A model generated the notes under the pieces. It was not told where the DNA came from, searched no databases, and saw only the letters and a list, made by a program, of their open reading frames with translations. Shown in pieces: positions 18,901 through 26,117 of a stretch of 64,000 nt of DNA. The stretch is from Marinobacter azerbaijanicus. GTDB taxonomy: Bacteria > Pseudomonadota > Gammaproteobacteria > Pseudomonadales > Oleiphilaceae. Position 1 is the stretch's first letter; each line of letters starts with the position of its first letter. Position numbers and translations under genes: made by a program. The stretch spans positions 1 through 64,000 of the forward strand of contig NZ_JASSVS010000012.1 in NCBI RefSeq assembly GCF_030250645.1, written 5' to 3'.

Positions 18901-18988
18901 AGAAACCGGCAACAACGGACATCAAAAGAAAAAAGAGGGTGACCGAACGCTCGCGCACTGCCAGCGCGGAGAAATTAGGCAGGCTCAT
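15950..18988 (-). CDS. RND efflux permease
   Basis: A 1012-residue RND pump starting MSLPNFSALAVRERSVTLFFLLMSVVAGFYAFSSLG, an N-terminus typical of the 'acriflavin resistance' subgroup and different from AcrB. TM4 carries LGLLVDDAIIAIEMM (proton-relay Asp pair). TM10 reads LMRNTMILTQQV, again without the AcrB lysine, as may be usual for this subgroup. It overlaps the adaptor gene by 4 nt. The operon encodes no outer-membrane channel, so it must borrow one such as the TolC at 23932. The first genes of the operon encode thioesterase-like proteins. Confidence 0.93.
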   Translation of the reverse strand: MSLPNFSALAVRERSVTLFFLLMSVVAGFYAFSSLGRAEDPAFTVRSMVVSVVWPGATPEVLQNQVVDRLEKQIQEVAYFDTVETTIRPGQASMLIRFQDYTPSEKVPDLFYQVRKRMSDESPTLPRGVIGPIVNDDFADVYFSLLALTAPGMPMRELTREAESIRDRLQRLPGLQKAQLLAERPERVYLEFDQDRLNNLGLSAEDVLQAIEANNRLEPLGFVDLAGPRVYIRSNIDLSDIERLASVPLRIGEQLITVSDLAEVRLGYEDPLNYIVRSSGEDAILLGVVMEAGENGLAFGERLREFVSTEQDRLPLGMSIQTLTDQAEAITQAVDLFQVKFLVALVVVMGVSILAIGLRAGLVVGIAIPVTLGLTFLLMKIAGINLDRITLGALIIALGLLVDDAIIAIEMMIVKMESGWDRVRAASHAWSVAAAPMLSGTLVTVAGFVPIGFAQSGVGEYTGNIFWVLAFSLLISWVVAVTFTPYLGVKLLPDYPGHTGQDLYQSAFYQRLRGVITACVQYRKTVVFLTVGLLAISAFGMATQVQKQFFPSSDRPEVLISVFAPQGSAIATTDESVRRLEAMLMDMPEVKSLSAYIGAGAPRFFVSANPEQPDPAFAKLIAIGRDVEGRDRIISALETRIAAGEFPEARVRVTRLLYGPPVAWPVSFRVLGPEPDQLREIAHQIRTLMTGHPNIVMPHLEWDERVPTLYLELDPKNLGWMGLTPAEVARQLQFQLRGVVVTELRQGIRSVQLVARNARGEGMMPEDLEIKTRDGRKLSAQQLGKWQVRYEEPVIKRYNRDLFLAVQADVEGAQPPDVTKKIWSTMADLREQLPEGYRVEIGGTVEQSAKANASIEALQPVMLALMLIFIMLQMRSLIGTLTVLATAPLGLIGAVLALLLFNQPFGFTALLGLIGLGGILMRNTMILTQQVQDNFKAGMVAREAVVEAAVQRARPVVLTALAAVLAFVPLTFDLFWGPLAYVLIGGVAVGTLITLLFVPALYALWFRLQIED

Positions 18989-20037
18989 CGCGCCAGCTCC
19001 CGCACCGCCATGCCAGGAGTGAGCAGGTGTGTCCCCAACGCGACGATGGGCGTTCCCGCGTTGATATCGGCCCTGATCTGCGCATACTCCTCGCCCAAAT
19101 CGATTACCTCGACCGCCAGGGGGTTTACGGTGCCGTCGGAGACCGCCCAGACCTGTGGCGTTTGCCCTCTCTCGTCAAGGGCACCCAGCGGTACACGATG
19201 GCTGGCCGTGGTTTGTTTCTGTGTTAACCGGACACTCACCACCGAACCAAGCGTTAAAGACGAGGGGTAGGGCCCCTCCAGGCTGTATCGGGCACGCCAG
19301 CTCCGACTGCCGGGGTCGGCAGCCCCGGCAATCTCTCGCAGACTCAGCGCAAGCTGTTCGCCACTGGACAAAGGAAGATACCCGCCCTTGGGCGGGTTAC
19401 TGCCCTCAGGTAAAAAAACCTCTACTTCCAGTGATTGATCTTCGGCCAGAACGGCAAGGGTTTGACCGACACCCACAACCTGGCCGGGCTCAACGATGAC
19501 CTCAGTGACCACACCTGTGTTGGACGCTTTTAGTTCCGCATACCCCAGAGCATTCTGAGCCTGCTGATGGCGCGCAGAAGCCGTTTCCACCTGGCTGCGC
19601 GCCTCGCGCTCGGCCAATTCAAGGCGTCGCAGGGTTTGTTCGCTGACAAATTGACGTCCTACCAGTTGTTGCTGGCGCTGGAGCTCATCGGTGGCAATGG
19701 CCAGGGCCGCTTCTGCACGTCTCAGATCCGCGGCGGCCCCCTCCGCCGTTGCCACAAGGTCTCGTGTATCGAGCTTGAACAGTAAACGGCCTTTTTCCAC
19801 GCGCTGACCGGGATCGATGAAGCGCTGTTGAATCCGGCCGGCGATCTGAAAGGCCTGAGGTACTTCGTGGCGACCTCGCAGGATTCCTGAAAATCTCTGC
19901 GCAGTTGGGGCCGCCTCCTTTAGAACAACGGTTTTTACCCAGGGCATAGAGGCGCGGGCCTCTGGGGGTGGTTCCGAAGACTGCTGACAACCAGACAAAA
20001 TGAGCAGCGAGATAAACAGGGTCAGCATACAGCGCAT
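18985..20037 (-). CDS. RND efflux periplasmic adaptor lipoprotein
   Basis: The signal sequence ends in a lipobox (LLILSGC). The body shows the adaptor order: barrel-sandwich half (GRIQQRFIDPGQRVEKGRLLFKLDTRDL), alpha-hairpin rich in Glu/Arg/Gln, then the second half (GVVTEVIVEPGQVVGVGQTLAVL) and the membrane-proximal region. The start at 20037 (MRCMLTLFIS) places the signal peptide at the N-terminus; the upstream in-frame ATG at 20091 would add 18 residues. It overlaps the permease gene by 4 nt. Confidence 0.9.
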   Translation of the reverse strand: MRCMLTLFISLLILSGCQQSSEPPPEARASMPWVKTVVLKEAAPTAQRFSGILRGRHEVPQAFQIAGRIQQRFIDPGQRVEKGRLLFKLDTRDLVATAEGAAADLRRAEAALAIATDELQRQQQLVGRQFVSEQTLRRLELAEREARSQVETASARHQQAQNALGYAELKASNTGVVTEVIVEPGQVVGVGQTLAVLAEDQSLEVEVFLPEGSNPPKGGYLPLSSGEQLALSLREIAGAADPGSRSWRARYSLEGPYPSSLTLGSVVSVRLTQKQTTASHRVPLGALDERGQTPQVWAVSDGTVNPLAVEVIDLGEEYAQIRADINAGTPIVALGTHLLTPGMAVRELAR

Positions 20038-20075
20038 AGCAGGTGTCCCGAGTAGCAAAAATCCAGGTGTGAGTA

Positions 20076-20978
20076 TCAGTTCTCGCGGCATCCGGATAAA
20101 GCAAGCTGCAGGATGGCATCGCGAACGGTGTCGTTCTGCTCCATGGGCAGAAAATGGGTCGTCCCTGCAACCACCCTCACGTCAGCTGAAGGTAGCAGGG
20201 TCTGCAGGCGTTTTTGCGACGTCGGCGAGAAGGTTGACCCGCGTTCTGCAGCCAACGCGATAACCGGGCACCGCAACTGACGAATACCTGGCCAAGGGTT
20301 GTGTTCGGTATGGGCAAACGTCGTACTTTCCCACTCCGGGCTGCACGCCAGTTGAAGTTGATCTTCCTGCGGCACGAAGGCGTGCTGGACGTAGGCTTCC
20401 AGCCACGCTTCGGGCCAGGTTTTGAAACCACCGCGGCCACGATAGTTGTCCAGCGCAGCAGCGTGCGAATCAAATACCCTGCGCCGACGTGCCGCTCCGG
20501 CGGCCAGTGACAACCGATGTGACTGGCGTAGTAGTTTGGCCAGCCCCAGCTTCAGGCCCTGCGCTGGATCCATGATCACGGGTTCGGCCAGAATCAGGCC
20601 CAGCACTTTGTCAGGCCGCCGGGCAGCGGCCATGATGCTGGTGGTGGCACCGATGGAATGGCCGGCAAGCCAGACCGGCTCGTCCTGGCTATCCAGCAGA
20701 GCCGTCATATCGCGATAGTAGGTTTCCCAGCCCCGGAATGTCGAAACGTTCGCCGCACCGGCGCTGGCCCCATGCCCCCGCATGTCCCAGGCCAGGACAT
20801 TGACGTCCGTGGCAAGATCGTCAAGGAGGGGGTGGTACAGGCGGCCATGGAAACCCGTGGCATGCGCCCAGTGCAGCGTAGGGCGCGCTTTGGATTGCGG
20901 CCAGCGCCACAGTGCGATGTCGGCGCCATCCGTCGCCCGGAATTCGTCGCGTTCAGGTGTGTTGTGCTTAATGTCCAT
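20076..20978 (-). CDS. Alpha/beta hydrolase
   Basis: A 300-residue alpha/beta hydrolase: oxyanion region HWAHATGFHGRLYHPLLDDL, nucleophile elbow LAGHSIGATTSIMAA, and a C-terminal histidine in VAGTTHFLPMEQNDTV. The chosen ATG at 20978 gives MDIKHNTPERDEF; the longer frame from 21053 would overlap the thioesterase gene extensively. It is encoded between two PaaI-like thioesterases and an RND pump, so an ester or thioester of a lipid or aromatic acid is a reasonable substrate class, but this is inference. Confidence 0.85.
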   Translation of the reverse strand: MDIKHNTPERDEFRATDGADIALWRWPQSKARPTLHWAHATGFHGRLYHPLLDDLATDVNVLAWDMRGHGASAGAANVSTFRGWETYYRDMTALLDSQDEPVWLAGHSIGATTSIMAAARRPDKVLGLILAEPVIMDPAQGLKLGLAKLLRQSHRLSLAAGAARRRRVFDSHAAALDNYRGRGGFKTWPEAWLEAYVQHAFVPQEDQLQLACSPEWESTTFAHTEHNPWPGIRQLRCPVIALAAERGSTFSPTSQKRLQTLLPSADVRVVAGTTHFLPMEQNDTVRDAILQLALSGCREN

Positions 20979-21459
20979 GTCGGTCTTCTTGTTGGGCGGC
21001 CATTGTCGGGAGCAACAACTGAACCTGACCAGTGGCGATCGGTTTGTTCTCATCGCCTTGCCAGCAGGTCACCTGGACCAAGCTGGTCCGCCTGCCTTGC
21101 CGGACAATGTCGGCCCTGGCGAACGTCGATCGGGCCTTAGCGGAGCGGAGGTAATTGATGTGGCTGTCGAGAATGCGCGGGCAACGTGTCTCTGCATCCT
21201 GGCTTTGCGCAGCCACCCGCGCGGTGAGTTCGATCAGGGCCCCAAGCACACCGCCATGGAGGGCAGGTAGCATGAAGTTGCCAATCAGTGCTTCACGACA
21301 CGGCAAATGAACCAATACACCTGCATCACCGCGCTGAACCTCAAGCCCGAGGTGCCGTGCGTAGGGAATACGCTCCATCAGAGCCTGCCAGTCAGCACAT
21401 TCTTTCCCACTTTCCGCAGCGCCTGAGATGGGTTGTGCCGAATCGCCAGTCGTGCTCAT
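20968..21459 (-). CDS. PaaI-like hotdog thioesterase
   Basis: This 163-residue single hotdog-fold protein has NFMLPALHGGVLGALIELTARVAAQ, the helix and catalytic region of the PaaI/YbgC acyl-CoA thioesterase group, and a later strand CPRILDSHINYLRSAKARSTFARADIVRQGRR. Family members hydrolyse acyl- or aryl-CoA thioesters. It overlaps its neighbours on both sides by 4-11 nt (ATGA-type junctions), showing tight operon structure. Confidence 0.85.
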   Translation of the reverse strand: MSTTGDSAQPISGAAESGKECADWQALMERIPYARHLGLEVQRGDAGVLVHLPCREALIGNFMLPALHGGVLGALIELTARVAAQSQDAETRCPRILDSHINYLRSAKARSTFARADIVRQGRRTSLVQVTCWQGDENKPIATGQVQLLLPTMAAQQEDRHGH

Positions 21460-21962
21460 GCGCTCTCCTTTCCCCGTCCACCAGCATGGAATTGCTGGCC
21501 CTGGGTGTTACGCATGAAGGTGGCGTTTGCCGTCGCTAGCAACTCACGATTGCCCTCGCTAAGGATGTCACAATGAATAAACGCGACCTCGTCCGTTAAA
21601 TGTCGACAGGTAGCCACCGCTAACAGGGCCTGGTCGCCGCTGGCAGGGCGCAGATAATCCATGCGCAGATCCAGCGTGGCAATGGGCATCAACTCCAGGG
21701 CCCCCGCGAATACCGCCAGGCCTCCGGCGGAGTCTGCCAGCGAGTAAAGTACGCTGGTGCAGATTTCTTTCGTATCCTCTTGGGCGAACATCCATGACTG
21801 TGGCGTCAGACGCATACAGACCTGGCCCTGGTCTACCGAGACAACCTGCATACCCAGCTCCCTGCCGTGGGGAACCTGCTCGGTGAACTGCCACGCCGTC
21901 GCCACAGCGTTACTGTGCTGAGTTCTGTTCGGCTTGGTCATCAGATCTGCCCAGCCTGGCAT
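21456..21962 (-). CDS. PaaI-like hotdog thioesterase
   Basis: A second, diverged hotdog protein (168 residues, or 161 from the alternative ATG at 21941). It has KEICTSVLYSLADSAGGLAVFAGAL and ATLDLRMDYLRPASGDQALLAVATC, matching the PaaI thioesterase pattern. It is the first gene of the five-gene minus-strand operon ending with the RND permease. A 24-bp perfect palindrome lies upstream, between it and a divergent TetR gene. Neither candidate start has a clean ribosome-binding site. Confidence 0.82.
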   Translation of the reverse strand: MPGWADLMTKPNRTQHSNAVATAWQFTEQVPHGRELGMQVVSVDQGQVCMRLTPQSWMFAQEDTKEICTSVLYSLADSAGGLAVFAGALELMPIATLDLRMDYLRPASGDQALLAVATCRHLTDEVAFIHCDILSEGNRELLATANATFMRNTQGQQFHAGGRGKESA

Positions 21963-22053
21963 GCCTTTCGTACCGAGGCGGAAGTGATGGGAACCAGCTG
22001 ATTTTCATCAATCATTGCCATGTCATTGTCTACCGAATAATATTGTTGCTGGA

Positions 22054-22077
22054 TTTTGGTTGGTTAACCAACCAAAA
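22054..22077. promoter_or_regulatory. 24-bp perfect palindromic operator (TetR-type)
   Basis: TTTTGGTTGGTT is followed directly by its exact reverse complement, giving 24 bp of perfect symmetry. The site lies in the divergent promoter region between the thioesterase/RND operon (minus) and a tetR gene (plus). Such symmetry is far beyond chance and is the normal form of a TetR-family operator controlling both directions. Confidence 0.85.
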
Positions 22078-22201
22078 GTCAAGGCTATGTTTGCGGACAA
22101 ATGGCACGCCGCCTGCGTAATGGCGTACGATTAGTGCAGCGAGTCTGGTGGCGACCGCTCTGATGAATAATAAATGGGCTTGCTGAGGAGATACTTAAGC
22201 G

Positions 22202-22816
22202 ATGGTTAACAGACAGATTGCTCCTGCAAGCAAACTGGGCGACCAGGGCGACGTTTTGTCTAACGCCGCCCGGCTTTTTCGTGAGAAAGGGTTCGAAAGG
22301 ACCTCGCTCAAGGAGATTGCCGAGGCCTGCAATATGCTGCCCGGAAGTCTGTATTATCGTTACAACAGCAAGGAAGCGCTGCTTGTCGAGCTGATGCGCC
22401 GGGGAGTCACCCTGGTGACCGCAGAGGTTGAGTCGGCTTATGCCAGCTCGGATGATCCGGTTGAACGGTTGCGCCTTTGTATCAACGCACATCTGCGGGC
22501 CTTGCTGGTTGATTCAGACGCAGTTTACGTACTGTTATTTGAATGGCGGGCGCTGGGCCCGGAGGCTCGTAAGGAAATCATCGAACTGCGTGACCAGTAC
22601 GAGTCCCTGTGGGCCGGTATCCTCGAAACAATGATTGCGCAGGGCGTGGTCCGGAAGAATGTTGACGGCCGTTTGCTTCGCCTGATCGGCCTTGGGGCGC
22701 TCAACTGGGTTGCAACCTGGTTCGACCCGAACGGGGCCCAGTCACTCGACGCCATTGGTGATTTGATCTGGCAGATCGCTATGGACGGTGTCATCAATAA
22801 AGGAGTCAAGGTGTAG
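22202..22816 (+). CDS. TetR-family transcriptional regulator
   Basis: A 204-residue TetR protein. The helix-turn-helix is TSLKEIAEACNMLPGSLYYRYNSKEALLVELM, a sequence typical of TetR regulators of lipid or acyl-CoA metabolism. GAGGAG lies 10 nt upstream of the ATG. The gene is divergent from the thioesterase-hydrolase-RND operon, with the 24-bp palindrome between them, so that operon is the predicted target. Acyl-CoA or fatty-acid-like ligands are suggested by the thioesterases but not shown. Confidence 0.9.
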   Translation: MVNRQIAPASKLGDQGDVLSNAARLFREKGFERTSLKEIAEACNMLPGSLYYRYNSKEALLVELMRRGVTLVTAEVESAYASSDDPVERLRLCINAHLRALLVDSDAVYVLLFEWRALGPEARKEIIELRDQYESLWAGILETMIAQGVVRKNVDGRLLRLIGLGALNWVATWFDPNGAQSLDAIGDLIWQIAMDGVINKGVKV

Positions 22817-22846
22817 GGTAAACACTGCCCGAAAATGTCTCGGCAC

Positions 22847-23827
22847 TCAGAAGCGATACGCAGCCGACACAGTCCCAAAAGAAAGTGCATCTTTATCCCT
22901 TTCATCCTGACTGGTCGTCGCTCTGAGTGTTAGGGCAATCTGGATTCCAGGCGAATGCCAGCCAACGCCCACGCCACCCAGACCAACAACAGAACGCTGG
23001 TCATAATCGTAGCGCCCTGACTGCTCCTCCAGATAGGAATAGGGTATGAATTCCATACCCAAACCAATGAACACGGACCAACCCGAGCCGGGGGCATTCA
23101 GTGAGCCCGGCAGGGCAATGGTTGAAGAGGCTCCTGCATAATCCGGGATAATATTGGCGGGCAAGTTGGTGCCGATTCGCCAAGACATACCCAACTCACC
23201 ACTGCTGACGAAATTCGACAGCCTGCCACCGGTTACCCAGGCAACCTCCTGGTGCATCCGACTGCCGATATTTTCGCGAAACAACCGCCGAGCATGAAAG
23301 GCGTGCACTTCGCCAATGACATCGGTGCCCAGCTGGTTATCCCAGCCATTCGGATTGGTGCTGCCGGTCAGTTTGTGGACCCATTTCTGCGTTACTTCGG
23401 CGCCGGAATTCGGTCCAACGACGCCCAGACCGATGCCATAGCCGGTCAGGGATGCTGAACTCCAGGTCCAGAGAGTGATTGAGCCAGAGAGGTAGCCGAC
23501 GTAAGGCAAGTCTTCATAAATCGGCCCAGATGCTTGTATGTTCTCTGGGGTGACCATCAGTTGGCTCAAGCTGAAGGTCAAGGCATGAGCGTTGCCCGTG
23601 CGACCAATAACGGGCAACCAATCCATCGCGTTCCTGGCGCTTCTGGCCAGACACACCTCGCAGTTGTTGTTCTCTGCCGACGCACTCAGATAGGACAATC
23701 GACCGCCATTGGTATAGCCCTTATCCGAGCCGGTCAGAAGGTCGTTGTCCCAGGAAATGCTAAAGGCCCCGGAACTGGCTCCGGCAAAACCGGGAACAAA
23801 TGCAATCAACAATATGATCAATCTCAA
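22847..23827 (-). CDS. LpxR-family (DUF2219) outer-membrane protein
   Basis: This 326-residue protein has a signal peptide (cleavage near FAGA-SS) and the LpxR pattern: WDNDLLTGSDKGYTNGGRL, YEDLPYVGYLSGSI, VGPNSGAEVTQKWVHKL, NPNGWDNQL, and a C-terminal aromatic residue (AAYRF) typical of beta-barrels. It is a diverged paralogue of 4187-5185. It stands alone between a convergent tetR and the tolC gene. 3'-O-deacylation of lipid A is the family activity; conservation of the Asn-Asp pair supports it here. Confidence 0.8.
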   Translation of the reverse strand: MRLIILLIAFVPGFAGASSGAFSISWDNDLLTGSDKGYTNGGRLSYLSASAENNNCEVCLARSARNAMDWLPVIGRTGNAHALTFSLSQLMVTPENIQASGPIYEDLPYVGYLSGSITLWTWSSASLTGYGIGLGVVGPNSGAEVTQKWVHKLTGSTNPNGWDNQLGTDVIGEVHAFHARRLFRENIGSRMHQEVAWVTGGRLSNFVSSGELGMSWRIGTNLPANIIPDYAGASSTIALPGSLNAPGSGWSVFIGLGMEFIPYSYLEEQSGRYDYDQRSVVGLGGVGVGWHSPGIQIALTLRATTSQDERDKDALSFGTVSAAYRF

Positions 23828-23931
23828 GAGAGCTTTATCCCGTTAAAAGCGATAGTTCATCAATAATCCGCCGAAGCCCCCAGGGCCATCGCTGTGGGTG
23901 CGTATTTTTTCTTAACATAAAGTTAGCGTCT

Positions 23932-25341
23932 TCAGTTTCGGGTTGGATCGTCGATGGTTTCATCGTCCTCGGCCAGAGCTTCGATGCCTGGCGCTGATGC
24001 ACTGAGCCAGCGGTTCAGATTCATCAAATCCTGTGGGCTGAGGGTGCCGGCGGACTGTTTCAGGTTAAGAGTGTTGAGTACGTAGTCGTAGCGGGCATTG
24101 GCATAGTTTTGCAGGGCTTCGTAATAGTCCCGCTCGGCATCCAGCACTTCGACGATGTTGCGAGTACCGACTTCGTACCCCGCGCGGGTAGCATCCAGTG
24201 CACTGCGGCGTGAGATGATGGTCTGTTCAAGTGCCGAAGCGGATTCGATATTGGTATTGACCTGACGAAACAGACTGCGGGTGTTGACCCGCACGTCCCG
24301 ACGCACGGTATTCAAGGCCTGATCGGCCACCGTGACCAGTGATCGCTGTTGCCGCACTCCTGCTTGTGTTCCGCCGCCGAGGTACAACGGCACGTTCAGG
24401 GTCAGACGGATCACGCCCTCAGTGGTCGTTCCATTGCCGGAACGGGTGGCGCCGCCGCTGCCGGCGGTGGAACCCGTGCCGCCGGGCCCGAGGCCATTGA
24501 TGTCTGTTTCACCGTAAGAGGCGTTCAGGTCCAGCGTCGGGTAATGCCCCGCCTTGCGGCTTTCAAGGGTGGACTTGCTGGTATCGAGTTCAAGCAGGGC
24601 GGTCTGGATTTCCCAATTCTGTCCCAACGCGATCTTCTCCCACTCTGTGGGATTCGCGGGCGCGGGTCTGGCCAGAGGGAATTCCTGGCGCAGGTTGTCC
24701 AGTTGTTCGGTGTATTCTCCAGTCAAGCGGGCAAGATCTTCCCGGGCGATGTCCAAGTCACTTTCGGCGGCAATACGCCGGCTTTTGGAATCATCGTAGC
24801 TGGCACGGGCCTCATACACTTCGGTAATGGCGATCAGGCCGACATCGAAACGCTCCTGTGCTTGCTCGTACTGTCTGCCTATAGCTGTCTCGGTGGCCTG
24901 TGCAGTGGTCAACGCATCGGCTGCCCGCAACACATTGAAGTAACCTTCGGCAACGTCGAGGATCAACTGCTGCTGTGCCAGGTTGTACCGGGCTCGGGCG
25001 GCCTCGCTCCGAATCTGGCTGGTTTCAAAATCAAACCAGGCGTCAGCGCGGAACATCGGCTGAGTGAGTTCAACGCCGTAGCTGAAAGTTTTGTAAGAGT
25101 CTCCGCTGGCGTTGTCCGGATCGATATCTGTGTGCCTGGCATCACCAAACGCATTGAGTCGGGGCAAAAGGTTGGCGCGGCTAACATCAATACCGGCCTG
25201 CTCTGCCTGCAGGGTGGCTCGGGACTCGGCGATGCCGGAATCGTAGGTAAGCGCTTTCTCATAGGTTTCGACCAGGTTCATGGCCGGCACGTGCTGGGCT
25301 GCAAGTGCCGCCATCAGACCTGGCAACAGACGTTTGTTCAT
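23932..25341 (-). CDS. tolC: TolC-family outer-membrane efflux channel
   Basis: A 469-residue TolC protein without a lipobox. It begins MNKRLLPGLMAALAAQHVPAMNLVETYEKAL and shows the two OEP repeats, including YSYGVELTQPMFRADAW, RSALDATRAGYEVGTRNIVEVLDAERDYYEAL and YDYVLNTLNLKQSAGTL. These match TolC of other gammaproteobacteria. It overlaps the acrR-like gene by 4 nt and is therefore cotranscribed with the repressor, an unusual placement since tolC is often unlinked. It can serve the AcrAB pump encoded divergently and the channel-less pump at 15950. Confidence 0.92.
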   Translation of the reverse strand: MNKRLLPGLMAALAAQHVPAMNLVETYEKALTYDSGIAESRATLQAEQAGIDVSRANLLPRLNAFGDARHTDIDPDNASGDSYKTFSYGVELTQPMFRADAWFDFETSQIRSEAARARYNLAQQQLILDVAEGYFNVLRAADALTTAQATETAIGRQYEQAQERFDVGLIAITEVYEARASYDDSKSRRIAAESDLDIAREDLARLTGEYTEQLDNLRQEFPLARPAPANPTEWEKIALGQNWEIQTALLELDTSKSTLESRKAGHYPTLDLNASYGETDINGLGPGGTGSTAGSGGATRSGNGTTTEGVIRLTLNVPLYLGGGTQAGVRQQRSLVTVADQALNTVRRDVRVNTRSLFRQVNTNIESASALEQTIISRRSALDATRAGYEVGTRNIVEVLDAERDYYEALQNYANARYDYVLNTLNLKQSAGTLSPQDLMNLNRWLSASAPGIEALAEDDETIDDPTRN

Positions 25342-25961
25342 GGGTTTTCCTTGTTTGTTTGGAATGGCTCGTTTTCAGGGCAGAGGCCACGGAACACTGT
25401 ATCGACCAGGCATTCCGCTTCGGCGCTCAGGTCGTAGGCGTCAGGATTCCTGAGCCAATCAACGTAGATGCCCAGCATTTGGGTATGCAGCGAACGGGCG
25501 GCCTGACTGGCGGTCAGTGATGAATGGGGTGGGTGATTGCTGAAAAACCGCGTCAGTGTATCAATAGATTCCTGCGTCATTTCATCCTGCAGCCTCAGAC
25601 CGTGTTCGGATTCCGTGTGGTGAAATAGGATCTTGTAGACACGGAAGTGGCGTTGATCCTTAACGAGGGTCTGAAGCGCATACACACACAGGTTTCTGAG
25701 TGTCCGAAGGTCACCAGTGCGCTCGTCAGCGGCGTTTTCAGTCATCTCTGCCATCGGCAGTCGAACACGCTCGAGCATGGCCTTGAAAACATCCGATTTG
25801 TTCTGGAAGTGCCAGTAAACTGCGCCACGGGTGACCTGGGCGGTGCGGGCGATTTCCTCCAGTGAGGCCCGGGCCACGCCCTTGTTGAGAAAGACCTGCT
25901 CTGCTGCGTCCAGCAAAGCCTGATAGGTGACTTCAGCTTCCGCCTTGGTTTTTCTGGCCAT
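25338..25961 (-). CDS. acrR: AcrR-like TetR-family repressor
   Basis: A 207-residue repressor starting MARKTKAEAEVTYQALLDAAEQVF, with helix-turn-helix ASLEEIARTAQVTRGAVYWHFQNKSDVF, the hallmark of AcrR/TtgR/MexZ-type regulators. It is divergent from the RND genes at 26118 and shares with them an AcrR-type operator. Family members bind hydrophobic drugs and solvents in the C-terminal domain and then release DNA. The tolC gene follows in the same transcript. Confidence 0.92.
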   Translation of the reverse strand: MARKTKAEAEVTYQALLDAAEQVFLNKGVARASLEEIARTAQVTRGAVYWHFQNKSDVFKAMLERVRLPMAEMTENAADERTGDLRTLRNLCVYALQTLVKDQRHFRVYKILFHHTESEHGLRLQDEMTQESIDTLTRFFSNHPPHSSLTASQAARSLHTQMLGIYVDWLRNPDAYDLSAEAECLVDTVFRGLCPENEPFQTNKENP

Positions 25962-26049
25962 GGTGAATATCCGTCATTCTGAGTGTAGGCCCCACCGCTA
26001 AAGTGCATACGGGTCCGTTTGTCTTGGGCGCCATCATGCCAAAGTTTTT

Positions 26050-26077
26050 TGCATACATCCATGAATGTAGGTATTGT
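26050..26077 (+). promoter_or_regulatory. acrAB promoter with AcrR-type operator
   Basis: By hand alignment, 26050-26073 matches the E. coli 24-bp AcrR operator at 19 of 24 positions (core CATACAT and TGAATGTA conserved). TTGCAT (26049-26054) and TATTGT (26072-26077), 17 bp apart, form a -35/-10 pair that the operator overlaps completely, as expected for repression. The E. coli comparison is from memory. Confidence 0.8.
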
Positions 26078-26117
26078 CCCATCAATTCGACCACTTTTAC
26101 CCAAGGAGAACTCCGTC

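Noticed and set aside
24349..25437. 362-codon open frame on the plus strand
   Set aside because: It is antisense to tolC and acrR, both well supported, and has low-complexity Gly/Ala composition with no domain.
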